In this document: positions 23,894 through 32,097 of the stretch, piece by piece
Numbering within the stretch: position 1 is the first letter of the stretch
Layout of the letters: each line of letters opens with the position of its first letter
Source of the DNA: Calditrichota bacterium
GTDB taxonomy: Bacteria; Electryoneota; RPQS01
DNA length: 64,000 bases
Reading direction: 5' to 3'
NCBI GenBank assembly: GCA_020637445.1
Contig: JACJVZ010000003.1
Span: forward strand, 124,001 to 188,000
The notes under the pieces: generated by a model
Database searches by the model: none
Seen by the model: only the letters and a program-made list of their open reading frames with translations
What the model was told of the DNA's origin: nothing
Made by a program: the position numbers and the translations under genes

Positions 23894-24795
23894 AAAAAGC
23901 TCATTGGGTATTTCGTATTTTTACGAATCCTGTCTCGCGGATTGTCTTCGGGATGGTGTTCGTGGCCCTGCCAATTCAGGGGGTGCAGGAACTGAGTGGG
24001 GTCTTGCGCGAGTCCAACGGATGGACGGACTCGGAAGGGCTGAAGCTCGCGACCAACATTCTGGCGATTTTCTGCGGATTTCTTTCCTACATTTTATATG
24101 CGCGGCTGTTCGAGCGGCGTTGGCCCTCGGAAATCTCGCTCAAAGGGTTCGTCCCCGAGTTCGGCAAAGGGTTGGGGTTCGGGGCGCTCTTGTTTTCGAC
24201 GACGATGCTGATTTTGTGGGTCGGCGGCTTTTGGACGCTCGAGGGAACGAACTCGATTTGGGCGACGGCCACGGCGCTTGGAATTTCGCTGGCCGGGTTC
24301 TTTGAAGAGCTTCTGGTGCGCGGCGTGCTCTACCGGATATTGGAGGAGTCGCTCGGGACGTGGATCGCGCTGGTTTTGTCGGCGGCCTTTTTCGGATTCG
24401 TGCACATGGCCAACCCCAACGCGACGCTCGGCGCAGGCATCGCACTGGCCCTCGAAGCGGGACTGCTGCTCGCGGCGGCCTATTCGCTGACCGGAAGATT
24501 GTGGTTCGCCACGGGTCTGCACGTCGCGTGGAATTACACACAGGGTGGAATTTTCGGCCTGCCGATTTCGGGCAACGAAATGACCGGCGTCCTGCGCGGC
24601 ACGGTCAGCGGCCCCAACTGGATTTCGGGCGGCGAGTTTGGAGTGGAAGCGTCGTGGATTGCGGTGGCGGTGTGCTTGATTGCGACAGCAGTGATTTTGA
24701 GGTTGGTTGTGCAGCGGGGGTTGGTGAAAGCGCCGTTTTGGAAATTAAATGTAGGGGTGGATGGCAATCCACCCGCGCTTGTTGATCAATTGTAG
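23890..24795 (+). CDS. CPBP family intramembrane metalloprotease
   Basis: 301 aa. The start at 23890 overlaps the previous stop (ATGA). It has about eight hydrophobic segments. Motif 1 is FFEELLVRGVLYR (EExxxR), motif 2 FFGFVHMANP (FxxxH), motif 3 HVAWNYTQG. These three motifs form the active site of the Abi/CAAX protease family, which cleaves prenylated proteins in eukaryotes and various membrane proteins in bacteria. The last 14 residues (GVDGNPPALVDQL region) are encoded by a family D repeat, so the natural C-terminus was probably altered by insertion. Confidence 0.9.
   Translation: MKKAHWVFRIFTNPVSRIVFGMVFVALPIQGVQELSGVLRESNGWTDSEGLKLATNILAIFCGFLSYILYARLFERRWPSEISLKGFVPEFGKGLGFGALLFSTTMLILWVGGFWTLEGTNSIWATATALGISLAGFFEELLVRGVLYRILEESLGTWIALVLSAAFFGFVHMANPNATLGAGIALALEAGLLLAAAYSLTGRLWFATGLHVAWNYTQGGIFGLPISGNEMTGVLRGTVSGPNWISGGEFGVEASWIAVAVCLIATAVILRLVVQRGLVKAPFWKLNVGVDGNPPALVDQL
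24751..24777 (-). repeat. small palindromic element, family D (copy 2), inside the end of the CPBP gene
   Basis: Minus strand: GCGGGTGGATTGCCATCCAC then CCCTAC. The stem GGTGGAT/ATCCACC differs from copy 1 (GGCGGAT/ATCCGCC) by a compensating base-pair change. Confidence 0.6.
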
Positions 24796-25535
24796 CGCCC
24801 AACTTGCTAGGCACTAGACATAATCAGATTCCGGCAGGGAACCGCTACGCTAAATCCCTGCTCGGCGAAGGAAGAGAGATCCTTCACTGCTCGGCGTAAG
24901 CAGAGAGATCCTTCACTACGTTCAGGATAACGACGCGCTGGAAATCGAGGGACACTTTCACAAGATCCCTACGGGATGACAATGCGCTTGGAATGCGTGA
25001 ATCAGCTTAGGGAATTTTGCCCAGCAAGCTGGGCGCTACACATAATCAGATTCCGGCAGGGAACCGCTACGCTAAATCCCTGCTCGGCGAAGGAAGAGAG
25101 ATACTTCACTGCTTGGCGTAAGCGGAGAGATCCTTCACTACGTTCAGGATGACGACGCGCTTGAAATGCGTGATTGAACTCGGAGGATTCTGCCCGGCAA
25201 GCTGGGCGCTAAACACAATCAGATTCCGGCAGGGAACCGCTACGCTAAATCCCTGCTCGGCGAAGGAAGAGAGATACTTCCCTGCTCGGCGTAAGCAGAG
25301 AGATCCTTCACTACGTTCAGGATGACGACGCGCTTGAAATGCGTGATTGAACTCGGGGGATTTTGCCCAGCAAGCTGGGCGCTAAACACAATCAGATTCC
25401 GGCAGGGAACCGCTATGCTAAATCCCTGCTCGGCGTAAGCAGAGAGATCCTTCACTACGTTCAGGATGACGACGCGCTTGAAATGCGTGATTGAACTCGG
25501 GGGATTTTGCCCAGCAAGCTGGGCGCTACGTCGGG
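24796..25535. repeat. tandem array of composite repeats (families A and B), four units
   Basis: Units start at 24828, 25050, 25223 and 25396 (spacings 222, 173, 173). Each has a family A palindrome (ATTCCGGCAGGGAACCGC), a GGCGTAAGC segment, a family B copy (GATCCTTCACTACGTTCAGG at 24907, 25129, 25302, 25446), a GACGCGCTTGAAATGCGTG block and a GCCCAGC-AA-GCTGGGC palindrome. Unit 4 lacks ~33 bp between two CTGCTCGGCG copies. There is no coding gene here; a long minus-strand frame through it (25240-26136) is an artefact of the repeats and of porX antisense. Confidence 0.85.
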
Positions 25536-25565
25536 TTGCGTTTTCAATTTTCGATTTTCTATTTT
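25536..25565 (+). promoter_or_regulatory. possible porX promoter
   Basis: TTGCGT at 25536, 18-bp spacer, TATTTT at 25560, directly after the tandem array and 19 bp before the ATG. The area is made of TTTTCAATTTT/TTCGATTTTC short repeats. Weak but the only candidate. Confidence 0.35.
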
Positions 25566-25584
25566 CAATTTTAGATAGGCTCTC

Positions 25585-27153
25585 ATGGCCGAAATCACAA
25601 AGAAAATTCTCTGGGCTGACGACGAGATTGACTTGCTGGAAGCGCATGTCTTGTTTCTCGGATCGCACGGTTACCAGGTGACGCCCGTTACGAACGGCGA
25701 CGACGCGCTCTCGAAAGTCGACAGCGACACGTTTGACTGCGTGCTGCTCGACGAACACATGCCCGGTCTCGACGGACTGGAAACGGCAGAGCGCATAAAA
25801 GACAAACGGCCCGATCTTCCGGTGATCATGATCACGAAATCGGAAGAAGAGACCTTGATGGACGACGCGCTTGGCGCGAAGATCGCGGACTATTTGACGA
25901 AGCCCGTCAATCCGACGCAGATTCTCGTTGCGCTGAAGAAAGTCATCGACAAATCTGCGATTGAGCAGCGCATCGCGACGCGCGATTACTTGCAGGAGTT
26001 CCGCGAGATCACGATGAAGCTGATGGAGAATCCGGGCTGGCAGGAGTGGGCCGATATTCACGCGCGGCTGTCGTGGTGGGATATCGAAATGGACCGCCTG
26101 CCCGACGAAGGACTCAAGCAGTCGCTCGAAGGTCAACGCAGCGAATGCAATGTCGAGTTCGGCAAGTTCATCGAAAAAAACTACGAAGATTGGCTCTGGA
26201 ATCAGAAAGAGCGTCCGCCGCTGTCGGTCGACGTGGTGGAGAAATTCGTCGCGCCGCGATTGCGCGCGGGCGAAAAGGTGCTATATCTGGTGATGGACTG
26301 CATGCGCTACGACCAATGGATGGCGATTGAGCCGCTGCTCTACGACAACTTCAGAGTGTCGCGCGATTTTCACTACTCGATTCTGCCGACCGCGACGCCC
26401 TACAGCCGCAACGCGCTGTTCGCCGGAATGTTTCCGTCTGAGATCGACAAAGAGATTCCGGGACTGTGGCAATCGGCGGATGAAGATGAAGGCAGTTCCA
26501 ACAGATTCGAGCGGCAACTGCTCGACATGCAGCTTGAGCGATTGAAGATCACTGTTGAACCCGAGCCGCGCTATGTGAAAGTGCTCGATCCGGAAGAAGC
26601 CGCGAATACGGCCAAGAAAGTCTCGCAATTCTTCGACCGCAAGCTCGTGTCGATGGTGTTTAACTTCGTGGACATGTTGGGCCACGGCAGAAGCCACTCG
26701 GACATTCTGCGCGAGATGCTGCCGCACGAAGCGGGATACAGATCGGTGATCAAGGCGTGGTTCGAGCATTCGAGCCTCAGACAAATTCTGCAATCGTTCG
26801 CCAAGCAAGGTTGGACGGTGATTGTGACGAGCGATCACGGCTCGATTCGCGGACAGAAGGGGGCTAAAGTAATTTCCGACCGTGAAGCGTCTACCTCATT
26901 GAGGTATAAGTACGGCCGCAATTTGCGCGTGGACAAACGTCAGGCGATTGTCGTGCCGCAGCCGGAGAACTTCAAGCTGCCGAAACGCGGCATGAACACG
27001 GGCTACATCGTGGCCAAGGAAAACTACTACTTCGTGTATCCGACCAACTACAACAAGTACCTCTCGCTCTACAAGGACAGCTTCCAGCACGGCGGCGTTT
27101 CGCTCGAAGAAATGATTTTGCCTGTCGCGGTTCTGGAAGGCAAAGGAAATTAA
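25585..27153 (+). CDS. porX: PorX-type response regulator with PglZ (alkaline phosphatase-fold) domain
   Basis: 522 aa. N-terminal receiver: ILWADDEIDLLEAHVLFL, phospho-acceptor D56 in VLLDEHMPG, MITKSEEE, YLTKPV. A helical linker (about 125-210) is followed by a PglZ domain: LYLVMDCMRYDQW carries the metal Asp, ILPTATPYSRNALFAGMFPS the conserved Thr/Ser, FNFVDMLGH the second metal site and TSDHGSIRG the Asp-His pair. In Porphyromonas PorX with PorY and SigP controls type IX secretion and acts as a phosphodiesterase on cyclic oligonucleotides. Its presence fits the YPNPFN-type cargo proteins in this window. Confidence 0.93.
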   Translation: MAEITKKILWADDEIDLLEAHVLFLGSHGYQVTPVTNGDDALSKVDSDTFDCVLLDEHMPGLDGLETAERIKDKRPDLPVIMITKSEEETLMDDALGAKIADYLTKPVNPTQILVALKKVIDKSAIEQRIATRDYLQEFREITMKLMENPGWQEWADIHARLSWWDIEMDRLPDEGLKQSLEGQRSECNVEFGKFIEKNYEDWLWNQKERPPLSVDVVEKFVAPRLRAGEKVLYLVMDCMRYDQWMAIEPLLYDNFRVSRDFHYSILPTATPYSRNALFAGMFPSEIDKEIPGLWQSADEDEGSSNRFERQLLDMQLERLKITVEPEPRYVKVLDPEEAANTAKKVSQFFDRKLVSMVFNFVDMLGHGRSHSDILREMLPHEAGYRSVIKAWFEHSSLRQILQSFAKQGWTVIVTSDHGSIRGQKGAKVISDREASTSLRYKYGRNLRVDKRQAIVVPQPENFKLPKRGMNTGYIVAKENYYFVYPTNYNKYLSLYKDSFQHGGVSLEEMILPVAVLEGKGN

Positions 27154-27169
27154 CTAACCCGCACCGCAT

Positions 27170-28342
27170 TTGCTGATATTCATCACCATCGTCGTTTCGA
27201 TTCTCGGGCTGCTGCATTGGTTTCTCTATTCGCGGCTCGTATCTGCGCTTGAAATAACGTCTCCCTCAGTGTTATGGTCTCTAAGAATCTTAGGGGCCTT
27301 TCTTGCAGTCTCCTATATAATAGGCAGAATCCTCGAACAGAGATTCCCGGGATTCATCGCGCATGCTGTCGACTGGATCGCTTCGGTTTGGGTCGGCATG
27401 ATGTGGCAATTCCTGTGGATCACGTTTTTATTTTTTGTCGTCAAGGTTGTTTTGGTTATCGGCGGGCAATGGGGGAATTTCTCGCTTGAAACGCAGCAAC
27501 TGATCGGCCGCTACAATTTTTACTTTGTGACGACGTTGGTGGTGCTGATTTGCGGCTTTGGAATTTACAAGGCGACAGGTCCGGCGCGGTTGGTGGAAGT
27601 TCACGTGCCCGTTAAGAACTACCGGCCCGAATACAAGGACTTTTCGATTGCGATGATGGCGGATTTTCACGCCAGCAACACGAACGGCGAACAGCGCATC
27701 GCGATGTGGTGTGAGCAGATCACGGGATTGAAACCCGACGTCGTGCTTGTGCCGGGCGATGTGATCGACACGCCTGCAAGACAAATCCAAAACGTCGCCG
27801 ACGGGTTTCGCAAGCTCAGCGCACCCAATGGTGTATACTCGACGACCGGCAATCACGAGTATTACGTCGGTATGCCAAGCGCCGTTGAGTTGATGCGGCG
27901 CGGTGGTATGAACGTTTTGATGAATGAGAACGTATCTCTTCCGAATGGAATACTAATTTCGGGAATCGAAGACCGCACGGCGCGTTCGATGGGAAAACAG
28001 CTGCCGGCTTTTGAGCAGTTGATTCCCGAGAATGACTCCTCGGACGTACGCATACTCTTGATGCACACACCGGCCACGGGAGACGTGCAGAAGGCAATCG
28101 CCTCCGGATTTAATTTGGTTGTGAGCGGACACACGCACGGCGGACAGATGTTTCCGTTTACGATATTCACGAAGATGGCTTTTCCGTATCACCACGGACT
28201 CTATAAAGTCGGCGACGGCTATCAGTTGACGACGTGCGGAATCGGCTATTGGGGTCCTCCGATGCGCGTCGGCAAGCCGCCGGAAATAATGTTAATCAAA
28301 TTGGTTCCGGACACGGAGCCCGCGGTATGCGAATGGAAGTAA
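27170..28342 (+). CDS. membrane-anchored metallophosphoesterase (YkuE/YaeI-like)
   Basis: 390 aa. Five hydrophobic segments cover residues 1-140, then a calcineurin-like phosphoesterase domain: MMADFHASN (the usual DLH is DFH here), VVLVPGDVID, TTGNHEYYVGM, LLMHTPATG, VVSGHTHGGQMFPF. These are the metal ligands of the dimetal phosphatase. Relatives act on lipid pyrophosphates or membrane phospholipids; the substrate here is unknown. TTG at 27170 is the likely start, 17 bp after porX, so the two are probably co-transcribed. The end overlaps the start region of the next lipoprotein gene by none (2 bp gap). Confidence 0.88.
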   Translation: MLIFITIVVSILGLLHWFLYSRLVSALEITSPSVLWSLRILGAFLAVSYIIGRILEQRFPGFIAHAVDWIASVWVGMMWQFLWITFLFFVVKVVLVIGGQWGNFSLETQQLIGRYNFYFVTTLVVLICGFGIYKATGPARLVEVHVPVKNYRPEYKDFSIAMMADFHASNTNGEQRIAMWCEQITGLKPDVVLVPGDVIDTPARQIQNVADGFRKLSAPNGVYSTTGNHEYYVGMPSAVELMRRGGMNVLMNENVSLPNGILISGIEDRTARSMGKQLPAFEQLIPENDSSDVRILLMHTPATGDVQKAIASGFNLVVSGHTHGGQMFPFTIFTKMAFPYHHGLYKVGDGYQLTTCGIGYWGPPMRVGKPPEIMLIKLVPDTEPAVCEWK

Positions 28343-28344
28343 TT

Positions 28345-29493
28345 ATGCGTTACATCATGGTGTTCTTGGTCGCGGGATTGGTGTTGACGTCTTGCGGCAA
28401 AAAGAAGGACAGCAACGGCCCAACGGGACCGACCGAAACGCCGCAGGAAAACGTATTCGGAGTGGTCACAGATCAAGACGGCAATCCGCTTGCGAATGCG
28501 CAGCTGCACGCCGTTTATCAGGTGAACGGCGCTCCGGTTTCACCGCTCGACGACATTCAAGCTCCGTTCAACGTGATTTTTTACACGACTCAGATGCTGA
28601 CGACCGAACGCGACGGAAATATTCCGCTCGCCGAAGGAACGAACATTGAAATCATGTGGGACGCGGACGACGATCACGAGTATTCGGAAGGCGACCGTCT
28701 GCCTCCGCTCTGCCCCACTCCGCCGGACAATTGTCCGTTTCAGTCCGTGAATTTCAACCAGTTTTCGATGAACGGTGTCGAGCTTGGGATCGGTCCGGGA
28801 ACATTCGGGACGGATCCGACCTTCACGTCCTTTGGTGAACATCTCGATCCGAGCAGGTTCTATCTCGTAATTCGCTGCGCGGACGGAGAGCCACTGTGGA
28901 CGAGCGAAATGGTGGACGTGCCGGACGGACTTTCGGAATTTGATTTGCAGTTTGAGTTTTCGGAGTGCGTGGGCACTCCGATCGGACAATCGTCGATGGG
29001 GTTTGCCTATCCTAATCCTGCGATTGATGTGTTTCATTTGCCGTTCACGCTGCGCGCGGGCGAGAATGTTTCAATTGTCTCAACGTCGCTTTCGACGGGC
29101 GGCACGCGAACTTTGTTTCAAGACGGGTTGTCGTCAGGAAATCAGGACGTGACGATTGACATATCGAACCTTGCGAACGGTCTTTACATTTACGCCATGA
29201 CGGCGGGGAGTTTCACTGCGCACGACACACTCTTGAAGAACGCGCCGGTGGAAAATTTGCCCGGCGAACCTGCACTTGTTACGACAGACAGCGACGGATC
29301 ATACGCGATGAACCTGCCTTTCGGTCAAACGATTACATTGCGGGAATCTTCGAGCAATCCACTTGGCGAAAGCGCGCCGCTTGACAGTGTGCGCGTGGTA
29401 GCGATATTGAACGGCTATCAAACCGCCGACACGATGATCTCGCTTGCCGCAACAGAACAACACGAACTCAACTTCCGTTTGCGTCCTCAATAG
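28345..29493 (+). CDS. lipoprotein with carboxypeptidase-like repeat and internal sorting-type domain
   Basis: 382 aa. The ATG at 28345 follows GGAAG by 5 bp. MRYIMVFLVAGLVLTSCGKK is a lipoprotein signal with lipobox LTSC. ENVFGVVTDQDGNPLANAQL is a carboxypeptidase-regulatory-like (CarboxypepD_reg) start. A YPNP-type domain appears at about residues 215-300 (MGFAYPNPAIDVFHLPFTLR, then LANGLYIYAMTAGSF) but is internal, with 80 residues of another CarboxypepD_reg-like module behind it (TDSDGSYAMNLPFGQ). Therefore the domain is unlikely to work as a T9SS signal here. A strong terminator follows. Confidence 0.75.
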   Translation: MRYIMVFLVAGLVLTSCGKKKDSNGPTGPTETPQENVFGVVTDQDGNPLANAQLHAVYQVNGAPVSPLDDIQAPFNVIFYTTQMLTTERDGNIPLAEGTNIEIMWDADDDHEYSEGDRLPPLCPTPPDNCPFQSVNFNQFSMNGVELGIGPGTFGTDPTFTSFGEHLDPSRFYLVIRCADGEPLWTSEMVDVPDGLSEFDLQFEFSECVGTPIGQSSMGFAYPNPAIDVFHLPFTLRAGENVSIVSTSLSTGGTRTLFQDGLSSGNQDVTIDISNLANGLYIYAMTAGSFTAHDTLLKNAPVENLPGEPALVTTDSDGSYAMNLPFGQTITLRESSSNPLGESAPLDSVRVVAILNGYQTADTMISLAATEQHELNFRLRPQ

Positions 29494-29510
29494 TTCGAAA
29501 TAACGTTTGC

Positions 29511-29548
29511 AAAAAGCCCGACTCATCAGAGCCGGGCTTTCTTTTTTG
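29511..29548. terminator. rho-independent terminator, bidirectional
   Basis: AAAGCCCG and CGGGCTTT around a 12-nt loop, then CTTTTTT on the + strand and TTTTTGC on the minus strand. It separates the convergent lipoprotein and subtilase-like genes. Confidence 0.85.
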
Positions 29549-29564
29549 TGAACCTTTTGCGATG

Positions 29565-31976
29565 CTATTTGACAGCAGTCACTTGAAAGTAGAACCGTTC
29601 ATAGGGAATTTGATCATACGGTACGAACCTAAACGTATCCTCGACCGTAGTGAAGAAATTCTCAGGGGCAAAGACATGGCCAGCTTCACCGGACAGATAT
29701 AGTTTGTACGACGACGCTCCTTCCGACGCGTTCCATTTCAGCATCACACCTTCTTCTTCGGGAGTCAGCGAAAGATTCTTGGGCGGTTCCGGCGCATCGG
29801 CTTTGCCTTCAATGCGAATATCATCGACGGCAGCTTCGACGAGCGAAGGTGGCGACTGATCGTCGGCGACAAACTGCAGCATCATCTGGTCAGTTGGCAG
29901 GACGAAGTCTTCGATCTTGAACTCAGCTTCGCGCCAGCCGTCGGTGCTCACCGAAGTTTGAATCAGGTTCGTCCACGTTTCACCACCGTCGTTGGAAATT
30001 TGCGCGCGGAAGAAGTCGCCGCCTTTTTGCGGGCCGCGATCATTCGAATAGGCATACATGAAACTTAGTTTCGAGTCATTGAAACCTTGGAGGTTGAAGA
30101 TCGGCGAGCGAAGCGTCGTCTTTCCACCGTCTACGTCGTTGGCGGCGGCGGGTTCCGATTCGGAATTTTCGTTGCCGGTCACGAAACAGAAACTGCCGTA
30201 CGCGGTCGCATCCTCGGCGACTTGCACCTGTTTGCCGTCTTGTTTTGAACCCACGGGAATAGCGCGCGTCCAGATTCCGGCCGTCGCGTCATCGCCATCG
30301 ACTCCGAACAGAAAACCTCTGTCCACTTCAGCATCGTCAGCAATGCCGCGCACAAGATCGACGCCGACGGAGTAGTCTCTATGTTTTGAGGTGGACACGG
30401 AATCCGGCGCGACGAAATCTTGAAAGCCGAATCTCGCGACGTAGAGCGCGAATTTTCGGTCGGCAGGAACTTGCGGGATGTGAAAAACGCCGTCGACGCC
30501 CGAGGTAGCGGTGTAACTTCCGCCGGATGAAACGAGGAAGATTCGCGCACCCGCAATATGACTTCCGCCGTAACGAATCACGCCGCTGATCGAGCCGGTT
30601 TCGCTGGACGACGACGCCATTTCAACAGCGCCGTTGACATCGAGCAATCCGTATCCGAAATCATTGTCTTCACCCGCGGCGCCGAGATCTTTGGCCGAAA
30701 GCTGCAAGGCGATCTTTGCGGCACTTGCCGAAATTTCCGGATTGGCTTGCCGCATTAGCGCGACGGTGCCTGCCACAAATCCGGCGGCACACTGCGAACC
30801 TCGGAGATTTGCGAATCCACTCTCCGACGCTCCGCGCGAGACGCCGATAGCACACAGTTCCGGCTTGATGAATTTCCGATCACAGGGTGACGGACCACGG
30901 CTGCTTTCTTCAAGCAGTGCCGTTCCGTTTGATTGTGTTGCACCGACCGAAAAGAAAGTTTGATCTTTGTCAAACATGGCGGCGGGCAAAGCAATCGAGC
31001 CGCGGCCGGCCTTGCCGTTGTCACCGGCGGCCCAAATCAAAATTGAACCAAGCTGTTCAATATTGGAGAATGCCGTCCAAACGGATTTGGGACCGGCGAA
31101 CGCACATGAATCACCGACGGTCCATGCTTGCAGAATGACGTCCGGGACATTTTCAAAGTTTCCCGTTTGCGATTCCTGCAGCGCGTTCAAAACGTCTGAC
31201 ACTTTGTGCGTGCTTCCGCATACGAGCGGAAGAACGCGCCACAAAGCCTCTGGTGCAACGCCAATCGTGTCACCGTTTTGTGTGTTGCATCCGACGGCGC
31301 ATCCGAGCATCGACGCCGTTGCATCACCGCAATACGTTGATGCGAGCATGGCTTCTCCGAGCACGCGATCCCGGAATGCGGGATGCTGCGGCGAAAACGG
31401 TTCGCCGACGACGCCGACGACTGAACCTTTGCCGGTCATTCCGGCTGACCACGCTTCGCGCGTGCCCATTTGCAAGAGTGCCGGTTCAGAATTTAGGAGT
31501 TTGCTGTCCGCAGGACTCGATTGCACGGGATTCATGAGCGCAATTGTCTCGTCCAATCCAACCTCATCGACAAACTCAAAATTAGCGATTAACTCCGCGC
31601 CTGCACGGGTCACGTCCGCTCGCAAAAGATTGGCAATCCACAGAAAGTGAATATTCTCTGCCATTCCGTTGCGGTCGAGAATTGCGAGCGAGGCTTCGGC
31701 ATTGTTTTTTTCGCGTTCAGAAATGCTCTTAAGTGAGTCAATTAGAGTCGCATGCCGGTCAGCGCTTGTAGAATTTAGAGGGCGGGGAATTTTCGCGGCG
31801 ATTTTGGCAAGGTCCGCTTGCTCGGACAGTGAAATCAGGACCGGAAGTTTCGCGGATTCGCCGACAGTCTGGAATGCTCGGTCAAGTCCGGGCGTGAGCG
31901 TTCCCCCTACGGCGAACGACGCGAAAGCCAGTACATTGATCAGAATCGCGACTGTTAAATTTTTGTGCAATCTCAT
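29565..31976 (-). CDS. secreted subtilase-fold protein lacking the catalytic triad (pseudo-protease)
   Basis: 803 aa. The ATG at 31976 starts a signal peptide (HKNLTVAILINVLAFASFAVG). The S8 fold is recognisable: KGSVVGVVGEPFSPQHPAF, NGDTIGVAPEALWRVLPL, SILIWAAGDNGKAG, VGATQSNG, KPELCAIG, GSQCAAGFVAGTVALMRQAN, and YGLLDVNGAV. The catalytic residues are missing: the DTG motif has become VGE, HGTHVAG is absent, and GTSMA is GSQCA (Ser replaced by Gln). A CarboxypepD_reg-like module (SGVIRYGGSHIAGARIFLV) and a MAM/jelly-roll-like plus Fn3-like C-terminus follow. A binding or scaffold role on the surface is likely. Confidence 0.82.
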   Translation of the reverse strand: MRLHKNLTVAILINVLAFASFAVGGTLTPGLDRAFQTVGESAKLPVLISLSEQADLAKIAAKIPRPLNSTSADRHATLIDSLKSISEREKNNAEASLAILDRNGMAENIHFLWIANLLRADVTRAGAELIANFEFVDEVGLDETIALMNPVQSSPADSKLLNSEPALLQMGTREAWSAGMTGKGSVVGVVGEPFSPQHPAFRDRVLGEAMLASTYCGDATASMLGCAVGCNTQNGDTIGVAPEALWRVLPLVCGSTHKVSDVLNALQESQTGNFENVPDVILQAWTVGDSCAFAGPKSVWTAFSNIEQLGSILIWAAGDNGKAGRGSIALPAAMFDKDQTFFSVGATQSNGTALLEESSRGPSPCDRKFIKPELCAIGVSRGASESGFANLRGSQCAAGFVAGTVALMRQANPEISASAAKIALQLSAKDLGAAGEDNDFGYGLLDVNGAVEMASSSSETGSISGVIRYGGSHIAGARIFLVSSGGSYTATSGVDGVFHIPQVPADRKFALYVARFGFQDFVAPDSVSTSKHRDYSVGVDLVRGIADDAEVDRGFLFGVDGDDATAGIWTRAIPVGSKQDGKQVQVAEDATAYGSFCFVTGNENSESEPAAANDVDGGKTTLRSPIFNLQGFNDSKLSFMYAYSNDRGPQKGGDFFRAQISNDGGETWTNLIQTSVSTDGWREAEFKIEDFVLPTDQMMLQFVADDQSPPSLVEAAVDDIRIEGKADAPEPPKNLSLTPEEEGVMLKWNASEGASSYKLYLSGEAGHVFAPENFFTTVEDTFRFVPYDQIPYERFYFQVTAVK

Positions 31977-32024
31977 ATAATTGAAGTAGATAAAAGCGAA
32001 CAACATGTTGTCGGACAGGTATAG

Positions 32025-32053
32025 AATATACAAAAACCTGCGGCGCTTTGCAA
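32025..32053 (-). promoter_or_regulatory. sigma70-like promoter of the subtilase-like gene
   Basis: Minus strand: TTGCAA (32053-32048), 17-bp spacer, TATATT (32030-32025). The -35 box lies in the loop of the terminator of the upstream kinase operon. Confidence 0.6.
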
Positions 32054-32062
32054 CCGCAGGCT
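32031..32062 (-). terminator. rho-independent terminator of the STPK-histidine kinase operon
   Basis: CCTGCGG and CCGCAGG with a 10-nt loop followed by TTTTTG on the minus strand, 38 bp after the kinase stop. It overlaps the promoter of the next gene. Confidence 0.75.
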
Positions 32063-32097
32063 TGGCATGAACGAACGAACAAACGCACACCGTTCAG

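Noticed and set aside
24828..25535. CRISPR array
   Set aside because: Repeat units are 173-222 bp without unique spacers, and no cas genes are present; the units are composite palindromic elements.
25240..26136. 298-residue minus-strand reading frame
   Set aside because: It runs through the tandem repeats (repeated VVILNVVKDLS peptides) and antisense to porX; the protein has no family features.
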